This document shows, in pieces, positions 1 through 11,389 of a stretch of 64,000 bases of DNA. A program made the position numbers and the translations under genes. Below the pieces are notes generated by a model, which worked only from the letters and a program-made list of their open reading frames with translations, ran no database searches and was not told where the DNA came from. The DNA is from Coix lacryma-jobi var. lacryma-jobi (lineage: Eukaryota > Streptophyta > Magnoliopsida > Poales > Poaceae). Location: contig CM019831.1 of the NCBI GenBank assembly GCA_009763385.1, positions 20,238,080 through 20,302,079 of the forward strand, in the 5' to 3' direction. The first letter of the stretch is position 1; each line of letters begins with the position of its first letter.

Positions 1-719
1 ATACTCGCAAAGGATCAACAATAATATAAATTTAACACATCAAGTCCTATACATTGTATTTAAAATGTAACTATGATACAACAATACAATACAATACAAT
101 ACAATACAATAGGCACATTACCAGACAGGTACATACTGCCTGATGTAGAACTTTATCTAAGAATGTTTCAGAATATAAATGCATATATTGCAATGATATT
201 CCACCAAAAGAATGCATATAGGGAAAAAACAACCAAAACTTGATTTCACCCATTCTAAGTAACAGGGGAACTCGGTTTATGAAATAAAGCAGCCTGTAAT
301 ATGTACTATACCAGGACATCTAAAAAGTGTACATTACACAAAACCAAAAAGTAAAGACATACAAAACTGGACATGAAACTTCTTACACTTTAGACTAAAA
401 AAGCTGCAATTATCCTAGATGCATTGTCTAATGAGCTCCTCTCACAAATCAAATTCCAGATGGATGCCACGATCCTGCATATATGTATGGGAGCGAGAGC
501 CTTATTAGTAAATGAAATATAACATTAAAAGGTTATTTTTCCAATGGAAGTGATGGTGTTGGGGTCGACTATCTTTTCACAATCCAATACTTTGGAGTTC
601 TGAAAAACCAAAGACCATTCTTGCATTTATTGAAAAATGTTTGCATGTACAACAATATTTTTATATCTCTAGTCTCTAGAACTAAAACAAGATTAAATAA
701 AATATTGAATGTACTAGTC
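1..719. other. AT-rich region beyond the Helitron helicase end
   Basis: No gene is supported here. The stretch is AT-rich and lies just past the stop codon of the Helitron helicase (stop at 720-722 on the minus strand). The 3' end of the Helitron should lie here or before the window, but I found no convincing CTRR end with a GC hairpin, so this boundary is unresolved. The short reading frame at 71-319 is low complexity and is not a gene. Confidence 0.5.
81..111. repeat. ACAAT microsatellite
   Basis: Six uninterrupted copies of the pentamer ACAAT. Confidence 0.95.
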
Positions 720-1146
720 TCAGATCTCTAATATATCTCTGAAGACAATATTTTTTGTGCTCTTTCTAGTGGGGTCAACATCCTTATTCGTGTTGGCCAA
801 AACCCACGTACTCTTACGAGAAACACCTCTTGACAGTGCTACATACAACTGGCCATGGGAGAAAACTGGTTCAGGGAGATAAACACCAACATTTGGTATA
901 GTCTGACCTTAGGCTTTATTTATTGTCATTGCAAAACTCAATCTTATTGGGAACTATTTTCGCTTGAATTTGAATGGTAATGTAAGGTCTTCAGAAGGAG
1001 ACATGGGAATCCTTGGTATGAATACTCTCATTCTGGCATAATCTCCATTAACTATTTCAGCATCAATTGTATTGTTCTGGAATCCTCTAATGACCAACCT
1101 AGTGCCATTGCAAAGTCCGTTGTGAGGATCAAGATTACGTAGTAGG
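720..1146 (-). pseudogene. Helitron PIF1-like helicase, C-terminal part
   Basis: This is the C-terminal piece of the helicase whose N-terminal part lies at 4124-5212. Reading from 1146 downward, the frame resumes at an Arg-Asn-Leu-Asp-Pro-His stretch and reaches the late PIF1 motif HGQLYVALSR before a TGA stop at 720-722. The break is the solo LTR: the residues before and after it join in one frame once the LTR and one copy of GTAGG are disregarded. In this family the motif belongs to the second RecA-like half of the helicase, which unwinds DNA during rolling-circle transposition. The split protein would lack this half, so it should be inactive. Confidence 0.85.
1142..1146. repeat. Target site duplication (left) of solo LTR
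   Basis: GTAGG, matched by GTAGG at 4124-4128. Confidence 0.9.
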
Positions 1147-4123
1147 TGTCACACCCCAATTTTAAGGATAAAATTGTGGCGAAATACTCATGTGTGCCCA
1201 GGAAACAATCACACACATAAGTTAGACAAATTACAAGAAGGTGGCATCATCACATTGTTTATTACATAACGATAGTACCAACACAAGTATTACATCAAGC
1301 GAAACAAAAGAAAACCGAACTGCTAACAAGATCTACTCCACAGGGAACGTTGACTGGGGGAAACAGCTAGCCTAGAAGTCCTCTGGGAAGTCGCCAACTG
1401 CACCTTCATCTGTTACCCATCCGGGTTTTGCCCAAAAAGAAGATAAACAACAAGCGTAAGTACTCCACGTACTTAGCAAGCTAACACAGGGTTCATGAGG
1501 CCCAAAAGGCTGACACTGTCTGACTGCAGTTAGCTTTTAAGTTGACAGGTTTTAGCATTAAGGTAAACGAATATTGTGCTTAACCCTTAACCCATGATCC
1601 ATTTGTCCATCAAAGATAAATATAACATCGTAAAGTACCAACAACATAAAGTAACAGTTATACAAGTATCATAGTTCTGCTAGTTTTCCGGGCCGCTCGT
1701 GACCGCGAGCACGGCTGTTATAACAGTTTTACACTCTGCAGAGGTTGTGCATCTTTACCCACAAGCCGTGTTACCCTTGTGCCCGAGGCGGCCAACCTCT
1801 TGATCCACTTCCGAGGTAGATCGGCGGGGCACACTATGAAGCCTTTCGTTGGTTCGTCTAACATGTTAGGGCCGCTAGGTTTCCTTGGCAGGCAGATGTA
1901 GTAACCCCCCTTTCCTATGGCACAAGGCCATCGCAGCTATACACATAGGAACAGGAGCAGCCCTACACCCAAAGTGGCAAGCCCCTTATGCGCCCTTTCG
2001 GGTCACCGCTAACAAGTTAGAAAAGATCTAGTGTACTGAGCTAAAACCAGAGCCATATAGCACTCATGGTAGCACTGTCAATCCCAGCTTTTGCTAACAG
2101 CAAGTTTTATTAACCGTTTAACAACATATCATCATGAGAACAAATTTATCATTGGACTGGATCAGTTATAAGTCAGTTAGCACTAGCATTCTACCCATAT
2201 GCATATATCCCACGGAAACAAGAACATCACAGATAACAAAGCTAAGTGGGTTTTCTAAGGTTGCTCAATTGGACACATGCATAAATGAGTGATTAAAGTA
2301 AAGTGTATAGGTAAACAAGGAGGTCCCATGCTAACTTGCCTTGGTAGTCGAAAGGCTGGTCTTCCTGCTGGTCGTTGAAAGAAGGGTCCTGATCGCACCA
2401 CACCGACTCACCGTCTACTCGATCACAGAACATCACCACGCATTCCGGACGCATACATATACAAAGCAACCAGGCTATCATTAGAACAGTACATCAAACA
2501 GTAATAAACAGAAATAAAACTTCGATAAAACTGAAATACGCGTTTCTACGATCACAACAAGTTTTGGTTCACCGAAAACGGAGTTACTATGCGAAAGATA
2601 CGGCCGAAACGGTGTTTCCAGAGACCTAAACAAGATTAACTTAGACCCTGAAGCTAAACTGTTCAAAACAGTCTAACAGGGACGTCAACGGGTGGATAAC
2701 TAAATTACGAACCTAACGCAACTTGAACGGGTCAAAACGGAGCTAAAACGTGGATTTTATAAGCATTTTAATGTAGTGGCATTTCTGTAAATAGGCTGGA
2801 AAGCATTTGAATTGAAATCAGAATTTAAATTGAATTTTAAATCGAATTGGCGGCCGGCTGGACTGCGCCTCAAATCAGGGGAAGCACAGGGGGCTTAAAG
2901 GGAGTTTCCCAAGACTCAGGGAATAGCACTAAAGGGAGTGCGGGTTGATTCCGCAAATCCTCAGGGGCTTCTTATGCAAAATGGCACCCGAAAGGGTACC
3001 GGCTGATTCGAGCCACCGGATCAGAGATGGACGGCGCGGATTAGATCCAGGGGGGCCGCGCGCGGGGCAAGCCGACGGCGCGCCGGGCCGTGGCGTTCGC
3101 GGCGCTTTGCGCGACGTCGCGCGCGGTTCTGCCATGGCCGAAACCAGAGAGCTCGCGGACTCGAGCGAAGGGACACCTCCGAGCGAACCAAGAGGTCGAC
3201 GAGTTAGAGGGAGGCAAGAGGATCTCACCGAGGCGGAACGAAGTGGAGGAGACGGCTCGGGGGAGGCGGTCCGCGGCGAACGGCGGTCGGCGGCGGACTG
3301 CGCAGACAACGGCGGCGGTTAGGGCTAAACCGAACGAAAGAGAGAGGGAAGGATGGTTCGGCAACTTCACCGAGGCGCGGCGGAGCTCGGGGAAGGTCGC
3401 ACACGGCCGGAGCGGCGCCGAATCGACGGGTCGACGGCGGCGGCGGCAATGGCGGCGGGGAAGGCTCTGTGCGCGGCTCGGGTGCTCAGATGCGAGTGCG
3501 GGAGAGGCAAATGAGAGAAACGGGGAGAGGGGGCACGGTCGCATGCGCTATAGGCACGAGGAGGGGCCGGAGACGTGGGCACGGCTCGCACGACGCACGG
3601 AGGACCCGGGATCGCGGCGGTTGCGCTCGGGACGACGCGCGCGGAGGGGGAGAAGAAGGCGCCGACAGGCAGGCCCGGGAGGTCAGAGAGAGAGAGAGAG
3701 GAGGTGCGGCGGTTGCAAGCGGGCGCCGACTGGGCCGGCCTGCGGGCCGCGCGGGCGAAGGGAAGAAGGAGAGCGCCGGCCCACGGGGAAAAGAGGGAGA
3801 AGGGAGGGAGGCGCCGGTGGGCTGGGCCGCAAGGCTTCCCAGGCCGAAAGCGAGGAGAGGAGGAGAAAAGAATAAAAACTCTTTTCCTTTTTGTTTTCAA
3901 AGCATTTGAAACCAAATTCAAATAGAATTTGAATTCATTTCAAATTTTGGCAAAAACCAGACACACACATAAATCCAGTGCATCAGCATGAATGCAAAAA
4001 CATGTTGCCACTATTATTTTAATTCAACGAAAAATTATTTAACCCCTAGGTTAAATGCTCACAAATTCATAATTAAATCATTTTCACCTATTTTGTTTTG
4101 GGGAAAATTTTTAGGGTGTTACA
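1147..4123. mobile_element. Solo LTR with 5-bp target duplication
   Basis: The segment starts TGTCACACCCC and ends GGTGTTACA, so it has TG...CA ends with a short imperfect inverted repeat (TGTCACACC against TGTAACACC). It is flanked by GTAGG at 1142-1146 and GTAGG at 4124-4128. No gag or pol is present, so it is a solo LTR left by LTR-LTR recombination. The length (2,977 bp) and ends are typical of large Ty3/gypsy LTRs of grasses, but family and orientation are not certain. A GC-rich part (about 2,930-3,870) yields long overlapping frames on both strands that are composition artefacts. Confidence 0.9.
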
Positions 4124-5212
4124 GTAGGATAACAGGGCAGTCTTTTTTAACCTTAAGCTCATGAGGAGGCAACCCATTAGGTGTAATAGAATTTAGAAAA
4201 TCAAGATGGTAATTATTCCTTGTATCATCATCCACTGAATCAAAGCTGTAGTATACCTTCTCATCTCCAGGAAACCTCTCAATCATTATTGCATTCAATT
4301 CATCGACATGCTCATTTGTAGTAGAAAGAATTGCGCGTTCACGCATATAATCCGCAGATGTACAATTTTCCTTGAGTTTGGGAAACACTTGTTCAATGAG
4401 GTTGGTAATTGGATTGTCTTCTGAACTTGTTTTATTTGCATTCTTACTAGAATTTTGCCTCCATTCCAAGATGATATCATCAGGTAATTGAACATAATTA
4501 TCACCAAATGTTTTTTCAGTTCCGTTCCCAATTCTTAATAGGAACTCCGCAAACCAATTATCGTTTTTAGCTCGCATGTTTTGTGAAAGCCGAATCCTTT
4601 GTACATTATCCCATATATATGACTTCAGTAAAGTAGCATCAATGATTTCTGCTCTTGTTCCTCGTGTCACAACGGGAAGAACTTGTCTGAAGTCACCTCC
4701 AAACAACATGACCTTACCACCAAAAGGTTGAATGCAACCCATTATATCTTGCAATGTTCTGTCGAGTGTTTCTACTGCTTGTCTCTTTGTCATGGCGACT
4801 TCATCCCATATTATCATGGCAGCCCTGCGAAGCAACTCAGCTGTACCACTCTGCTTTGTAAAGTTGCACATAGTGTTATTGTCTAGCTTTATGGGAATCT
4901 TGAAGCGGGAGTGTGCAGTGCGTCCACCGGGCATGATACTTGCTGCAATACTAGATGTGGCTGTAGCAATTGCTATAAGATTCATGGAGCGTACCTTTGT
5001 AAGTAAAGACTTATAAAGATATGTCTTGCCGGTTCCTCCTGGTCCATCAACAAAAAATACATAGCCAACTTTCTTTTGCACATGATTCATAATTAAATCG
5101 AACCCAGCTCTCTGCCCAGCATTTAATGTTTGTATCATTTTCAGATGTTCTTCATCATATCCAATATTCAATTCTTCTGTAAGCTCTCTATAATGGTCTC
5201 TTGACATCTCAT
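4124..5212 (-). pseudogene. Helitron PIF1-like helicase, N-terminal part
   Basis: This exon encodes the ATPase half of a PIF1-type helicase (superfamily 1B), the motor of Helitron transposition in the nucleus. Visible motifs in order are Walker A (GPGGTGKT), Walker B (IIWDEV), motif III (GGDFRQVLPVV) and LSQNMRA. The frame starts about 5207 and is open to the LTR boundary at 4123, where the coding sequence is cut after a CPVILL stretch. The upstream neighbour is the Rep exon ending at 5314; the roughly 100-bp gap between them is AT-rich and ends in a plausible acceptor (TTAG at about 5214-5217), so it is likely an intron. Truncated by insertion. Confidence 0.9.
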
Positions 5213-5313
5213 CTAATCAAATAAAGTGTAGAGGGTCATGTTAAAATTCACAGTTATGAATAAGAAATATTAAATTATTGATAGAAAAAGTTGTTGGAAA
5301 TTTTAATATTTAT

Positions 5314-6955
5314 TTATTTATCTGAGGCATCTAGTTCAGGAAGTCCATAGTTTGTAATTTCTCTACCCATATCTTTAACATGCATAGATATATTCCTAAG
5401 CACCATTTGTTCAGCCATTTTGGAATTGCAATTTGAGTGACGATAATCCTCAGACATTGAATCAATATGTTTGTTCCATAGTGCTCGGACATTATTACAC
5501 TCGCAGAAAACTATGATAGTTGCAAATAGCCTCCTTAGAGCACAAGGCATCTTAAATTGTGCAGATTTAGTGAGGCAATCATCTAGGCTCTTGTCAGTTT
5601 CCACATAGCCCAATGCTTCACAAGCATCTCTAAATGTCGTATATGTAGTTCCATGTCGACTTCTAAGATGCTCGAATGAAGTTGCACCCCTCACATGGTT
5701 AAGAAGCACACAGAGATAGTACCGCTCTCCTTCAGCGGGATGAGCATACACCAGTCTACCAATCTGACTACCCCTTTCTCTAGATTTCCAAAACTTTTTT
5801 GACTTTATCCAAGTGAAGTGCTCAGGGAACTCTCTATATAAATACTTTCGTGCACCAGGATCATACATGTTTGTGCTGAAGTACTCTATAAGCATGGACC
5901 TCTGAGAGTTAGGATTTCGCACAACATTGTTTAAATCATCCCTAGCTTTGTAGGCAACCATATGCTTTCCTGGAAGGTGAACTTGCATTTGTAATACTGA
6001 AGGTGACATATCATATAAGGGAAAACCATATAATCTATAGATTGCCTCTATAGCTGTAATACACCTTCCATCTCTATATTGCTTAATCTCATTAATAACC
6101 AGTGGTTGCCCATCCATAATTGCTTGAGTTTGATTTATCGAAGCAGAAACACGGTTGTGGCCCTTAAAGACATATTTGTATAGGTACTTGGCACACTTTA
6201 TGCTACTGCAAACCTCTACATTAATATGACAATTATACCTCATTAGAAGGATTGGATTGTATGGCACAACCCATCTATTGTCCAACCATTCTCTTCTTAT
6301 TTTCACTTTTTGCCCATCATCTCTCCTTCTATAAATAGGATATGAGTTCTTTCCTTGTAGGGTGGTTTCACAAAAGTCACGGGGATAATGAAAGCGACAA
6401 TTACCATTTACCATACATGGGCACTTACGGTTAAGGACACCACATGGTCCATGCATCATATGTTTGCACACAAGTCTATGCAATTCTGGATATTTCTTCT
6501 GATCAGGAAGCTCTGCTGATATATACTTGTCATAATCATCGGGAGTACGTACTTTGCTCTCGTCTTTCATAATCAAAAGGAAGTGTTCATGTGGTAATCC
6601 CCTTTTCTGAAACTCAGTGACATGTGCCCAGGCAGCGACTTTGCCCAAATGATGTCTTTTAAGAAGGAAATCTTGGAGGTCTCGTAACTTTGCTCTATAA
6701 ACTCTTGCAACGATATCTGGACGATCTTGCGGCACTTGTCCTGGTAATAATTGTTCTACTATCTCATCCCAATACGGATTGGATGTCATCGTCACAAAAA
6801 AATCTGGCTTTCCATATCGAGCAATCAAAGCCATGGCGTCCATATACCTTGAGTGCACATCACGGTCACTTCCTGGAAAATCTTTTGATAGTACAATTCT
6901 ACGACCAGCTTGTGATGCACGTGCTTCTCCAGCAACAAGAGTGTCTAGAAGGACC
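5314..6955 (-). CDS. Helitron Rep-type HUH endonuclease exon
   Basis: This exon encodes the Helitron-like N-terminal (Rep) domain, which nicks and rejoins single-stranded DNA. Starting near SRYMDAMALIARYGKPDFFV, it contains the HUH motif in GLPHEHFLLI (about residues 70-80 from the Met at 6858) and the two-tyrosine motif in AKYLYKYVFKGH (about 225-235). The frame is open for 514 codons from that Met, and coding similarity continues upstream to about 6955 (VLLDTLVAGEARASQAGRR). It ends at a TAA at 5314. A GT donor for joining to the helicase exon is not obvious: the sequence at the end is CAGATAAAT, one G-to-A change from a good donor. In the family Rep and helicase are normally one protein. 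Confidence 0.88.
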
Positions 6956-7042
6956 CGGTGAATATATGTGTTAAAACATTATAAGCTTTACTTGAGTTTG
7001 AAAATAGAAAAAACAACTTTTAACCTCAAATACTTCTAACCT

Positions 7043-7255
7043 GGTATAGATCAGCACGAATTAAATCTTGATGCGCCGGTTTTGAGTACCAGTCTAAACG
7101 CATTGCCTCCACTTTGACATACATATCAACAGCCCATTGCTGAAAAAGCCTCCCACCATGAAACATGACGTTAAATTCACCTTCACGAATTTGAAGCCTG
7201 AAACATAAATATTCCCTAGCGCTGACGTATCGCCGTGACTCTGAAATTTCTATTC
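7043..7255 (-). CDS. Helitron Rep internal exon
   Basis: Minus-strand translation gives an open exon with the family-typical stretch GGRLFQQWAVDMYVK followed by LDWYSKPAHQDLIRADLYQ, ending at a GT donor at about 7041. It lies just upstream of the HUH endonuclease exon. It is bounded by AT-rich introns. No frame break is visible. Confidence 0.75.
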
Positions 7256-7529
7256 ATAATAATAAATTGATTAAATATCATTGTACCTTCAATGACTGAA
7301 TTGATTAACATCATTATGCTGAGCAGGAATTAATATTAAAATTAATTATTAAATTTAAATAGAAATAAAACTATTGCAAAATAATAACCTTCTTCTTCAT
7401 GTACATTTGCATCTGTGATATCATTGATCTTAACAAGCGTTGGGCCTGTATAAAAGTTAGGAATTTTGTAATTGGTTGTTACTGAGATTTTCAGGGTAAA
7501 AAACTGTTTATGCAGATAACAAATTAAAG

Positions 7530-8440
7530 CACCTTTTTTTGGCTGCTTAGTATATTTTCTCTTCGGTTTTGATGGAGGTGAGTCTTGATATAAAATCTTC
7601 TTATCCTCCCATCCAGTTTCACCATTTGGATTGAACACAGGATATGCTAATGGATCATAACATCCATAGTACGGCCTTATATAATGAGGTCAATTATCTT
7701 TACCATAAATGACTATGCTTCTATTAAACCTTTGTTGTGGGTCATTTCCATCAAACCAAATAGCAGCCACTTGCTCCATTGCGGGCGCATTATATCTTCT
7801 TTGGTCTACAAAAATGCTTGTGTTTAGCTCAATAACATAGCAATCCAAGTTGGTAAGAGTGCCAAGACTCTGAAATGCCTGAACATAAGGATTGTGTTGC
7901 ATGATATTCAATATAGTGCGGATCACATTAGCATCAAGGTTTGGTGATCTTTTTATCCTCTGATGCATAGTCTCATCTGTGTCATAAAAGTACAACTGCA
8001 TGTGGCGTGGCCCCTTAACACCGGGGACAAGTTGATCCAACTTGTGATATATTTGTCCATGAGCTTTAAATGTATAAATTCCAGTACCTTTTGCTGTTGC
8101 CAAACTACGATCAATGGAAACCCCCATGCTGGTGAAAGAAAAGTGTGAATTGAAGTACCAAATGTTTCTTCTGAAATACTTTGCATCCCTATCAGTTTGA
8201 CTTGTGAACAATCTACGGAGCTCAGCTGGCACCTCTGGAATAAAAATATTGATCCGTCCATTACGACAACAAAATGCAGGACCTTCACCTTCAAACCTTT
8301 TAGCACAACAATAAATACAATTTTCCACTTTCTTCAAAATATGATGGGTCTCGGGAAGACCCACATACACAAAGTAATATGGATCTCGACCATTCGTTCT
8401 TGTTGTGGGTTCTATATAATACTCATATTGAAAATCTGCA
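7530..8440 (-). CDS. Helitron N-terminal region exons
   Basis: Two coding blocks precede the Rep exons. The first in gene order (about 8440-7690) is open for 226 codons and contains Cys-rich ENCIYCCAKRFEGEGP with CCRNGRINIFIPEVP, then FNSHFSFTSMGV; this is the conserved N-terminal part of plant Helitron replicases, with a possible zinc-binding cluster. The second (about 7690-7530) gives YYGCYDPLAYPVFNPNGETGW and a Lys-rich tail, again family-typical. The continuity between blocks depends on splicing or frame changes that I cannot settle by eye. Confidence 0.75.
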
Positions 8441-8959
8441 ATTATAAATTATAAATTTTTAAGTTTGCATGAACATCAATTGCAAAATAATATATATAGA
8501 TCTATATATAATGGTGAAATGTCATCATAAGCTCACCTTCATCATTAAACACTCTAGCTTCTTCATTCAAGTACATGTCAGGGTCTTCTTCGCATGGATT
8601 CTGTTCATCTAAGTCATTTTCTATAAACAATAAATTAATAAAACATTACGCATTGCACATATACAACATATGTTTTAGATATGCAGTTATGCATTTAAAC
8701 TTTACATACCCTCTATTCCATGCAATGTGTCTTCTGGTTCCCAAATGCCAGAATTGAAAGCTTCATGGTTAACATTTTGATCAACCATTTTTTAACACAA
8801 TTATAACGTTGATATACACGTTTCCCAACACCTAAAACAATTTGAATTAAGTAGGGAACATTATTATCATACCTGACATGTTTGACACTATATAGTAATT
8901 AAGGCAAAATAATATAATAATTTTGAGATTAGAAACCAATCCTATTTTTCCATCATAGC

Positions 8960-10440
8960 AAGCTTTGTGTTACCAGTATCCTTCAAACAGGCTCGACGAT
9001 TACGCTGATAATCACGCCTTTTAACCCGAGCTTCATCCTTCTTGTCATCAACCAATGCAACATCAGATGTGATTTCCATATTCCTCACTGCAGTGGCAAA
9101 TGGTAGAGTCATTAAAAATGATAGATCATATTAATCAAATCATGATCTGAGGCAATATTTTTTATTTATAATCTTATCTTACTATAGTATAAATCACCTC
9201 AACTCTGTAGGTAACTATCATACCTGTTTTTGTATTACTGGTTTCCTTCAAACGGGCCCGACGATTACGCTGATATTCACGCATTTTAACCCGAGCTGCC
9301 TCCTCTTTGTCCTTAGGCAATGCAGGATCTAATTTCATTTTCCTTCTCCTATTACCATTAGAATCTTGCTCGCCTATATTTTTCAGAAGGGGTTGACATA
9401 TGCATATATAAAGGATATAAAATGCTATACAAAACAAGTAACATTTGTGAGTCAATGACACAGGTTAACATTTTGATCAATCTTTTTAGCACGGTTATAA
9501 TGTAGATATACACATTTCTGAATACCTAAAAAAACTTGGATTAAGTAGGGAGCGTTATTATCATGCTTGACATGTTTAATGAAATTTTATAGTAACTAAG
9601 GGCAAATAATATAATAATTTCAAGAATAAAGATTTAGACAAACCAATCAAATTTTTTCTAGCAAGCTTTTGTTTCCATTATCCTTCAAAAAAAGCTCAAC
9701 AACTATATAGTAATTAACAGCAAAAAAATATAGTAACTTCAAGATAAAGGTTTAGAGGAACCAAACCAAAATTTCCAATTGCACGTTTTGTGTTACTATT
9801 ATCCTTCAAACATGCTCCACAATTATGCTGATAGTCATGCCTTTTAACCCGATCTTCATCCTTCTTGTTATCAGGCAATGCAGGATCAGATGTGATTTCT
9901 ATAATCCTCGCTGCAGTGGCAAATGGTGGAGCAATTAAAAATGATGGATCATATTGCAGTATAAATCTCAATTCTTATTGTAGGTAACTTTCATACCAGT
10001 TTCTATGTTACTGGTTTCCTTCAAATAGGCCCGACGATTACGCTGATATTCACGCATTTTAATCCGAGCTGCCTCCTCCTTGTCATTAGGCAATCTAGAG
10101 TCTAATTTGATTTCCCTTCTCCTCTTGTGACTGAAATTATGCTCACCTATATTTAGCAAAAGGCGAACATACGCATATTATAAAGGATATATATATATAT
10201 GCAACACAAGTAATATTTGCGAGTCAAGCAACACCTTGAATGTTCATATTTTGGTTAATTATGAGGTGAGATGATTGAACCAATTTGGTTTCTTTGACCT
10301 CTGCCTTCAAACGAGCCCTTCTATTACGTTGATATTCACGCTTTTTGGCGAGAAATTCTTTCTTCTTATCATTTGACATTGCAGCATAGCTATCTCGACT
10401 AATTTTGTTTTTATGTTCACGTTCGTGATCCACTGAAAAA
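8960..10440 (-). repeat. Five copies of a basic Helitron N-terminal motif exon
   Basis: Five minus-strand segments encode the same 35-45 residue motif, with core REYQRNRRARLK: about 10290-10440 (KKREYQRNRRARLKAEVKE), 10000-10150 (MREYQRNRRAYLKETS), 9770-9915 (a decayed copy, HDYQHNCGACLKDNS), 9220-9375 (MREYQRNRRARLKETS) and 8960-9060 (RRDYQRNRRACLKDTG). Each is preceded by an acidic and Lys-rich lead such as LPKDKEEAARVK. Copies are separated by intron-like AT-rich DNA. They look like duplicated exons of one DNA-binding segment at the amino end of the Helitron protein. The basic core recalls bZIP basic regions, but there is no leucine zipper, so function is not assigned. Confidence 0.7.
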
Positions 10441-10765
10441 CAAGCAAAAAACAATTAACAAAAGATGAATATTATATGACAAAGGCAAATATAATAAGAA
10501 TAAAATCAGATTATTTATAAACTCTGAAAAACAAATCACCTTGTTGCATATTACTGTGTCCATCCACATGTTCATTCATCGCTATTTTGTTTTTATATTC
10601 GCATTCGTGATCCACTGGAAAAACAAGCAAACGATAATTAACAAAAGATGAACATTATAGGACGAAGGCGAATATAATAAGAATAAAATCAGATTATTTT
10701 GTAAACTCTGAAAAACAAATCACCTTATTGCATATTACTATGTTCATCCACATGTTCATTCATCG
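10400..10765. repeat. Imperfect tandem duplication, about 190 bp unit
   Basis: The segment running from the TTCGTGATCCACTG word near 10422 to the CATGTTCATTCATCG word near 10570 recurs from about 10605 to 10765 with few changes. It contains the end of the last basic-motif exon and the following intron-like DNA. Confidence 0.75.
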
Positions 10766-10850
10766 GTCAAGTCTGAGTTCGACCCTTGGGCCTTGATGTG
10801 TCGACTTAATTAGATCAGAGCTGTGGACTAATATAAGCACACTACTACAG

Positions 10851-11150
10851 TATAGGTCTGTAGGGGTGGCTGGTGAGCCTCTGTAGAGGCGGCTCGGCCA
10901 GCCGCCTCTACCATACCGTCTCTACAAATTAGGTATTTGTAGGGGCGGTTCCCAAGCCGCCCCTAGAAATGTCATTTGTAGGGGCAGCTAGTAACAATAG
11001 CCGCCCCTACAAATTTTTATTCAGGGGCGGTTGGGCTTTGCAGCCGCCCCTACAAATATCATTTCTAGGGGCGGCTTGTAACCATAGCCGCCTTTAGAAA
11101 TGGTATTTGTAGGGGCGGCTGGAGTTACCAGCCGCCCCTATAGTCAGATT
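10851..11150. repeat. CACTA-1 left subterminal repeat array
   Basis: About ten copies of TAGGGGCGGCT-like words alternate in direct and inverted orientation (TTTGTAGGGGCGG then CCGCCCCTACAAA), forming several perfect small hairpins. In En/Spm the equivalent subterminal words bind an element-encoded protein needed for excision; that role here is inferred. Confidence 0.92.
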
Positions 11151-11389
11151 TGCAACAAAAAAAAGTTTAAATTTTCAGTTTTCAAATCTGACCAAATAAT
11201 AAATCAAAACAATATATATTGACAGGTCCAGAAACGACTTATACATGATTCATCACAAATAACACATTCACATTGCATATGCTTTCACAAAAATGACATA
11301 ATACATAATATATTATGAAATTACATAAATATATAGTCCATCACAGAGAATAGTGCACAGAGAGTTCGTTCAACAATATTACATTCTTT
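11151..11389. other. Presumed 3' UTR and spacer of CACTA-1 gene 2
   Basis: AT-rich sequence between the array and the gene 2 stop (TAA at 11390-11392 on the minus strand). No other feature seen. Confidence 0.6.

Larger units (their letters stand above)
720..10765 (-). mobile_element. Helitron (Rep/helicase type), interrupted by a solo LTR
   Basis: Exons on the minus strand encode, in order, repeated basic motifs (10440-8960), a Helitron N-terminal region (about 8440-7530), a linking exon (7255-7043), the HUH endonuclease (6955-5314) and a PIF1-like helicase (5212-4124, resumed at 1146-720). This order is that of plant rolling-circle Helitrons. A 2,977-bp solo LTR sits within the helicase. 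Neither Helitron terminus (TC at the 5' end, hairpin plus CTRR at the 3' end) was identified, so the limits given are those of recognisable content only. The coding exons look largely open, so the element may have been competent before the LTR insertion. Confidence 0.85.

Noticed and set aside
2929..3925. Several long overlapping frames on both strands in the solo LTR
   Set aside because: GC-rich, Arg/Pro/Gly-biased translations on both strands with no motif; they lie within an LTR and reflect composition.
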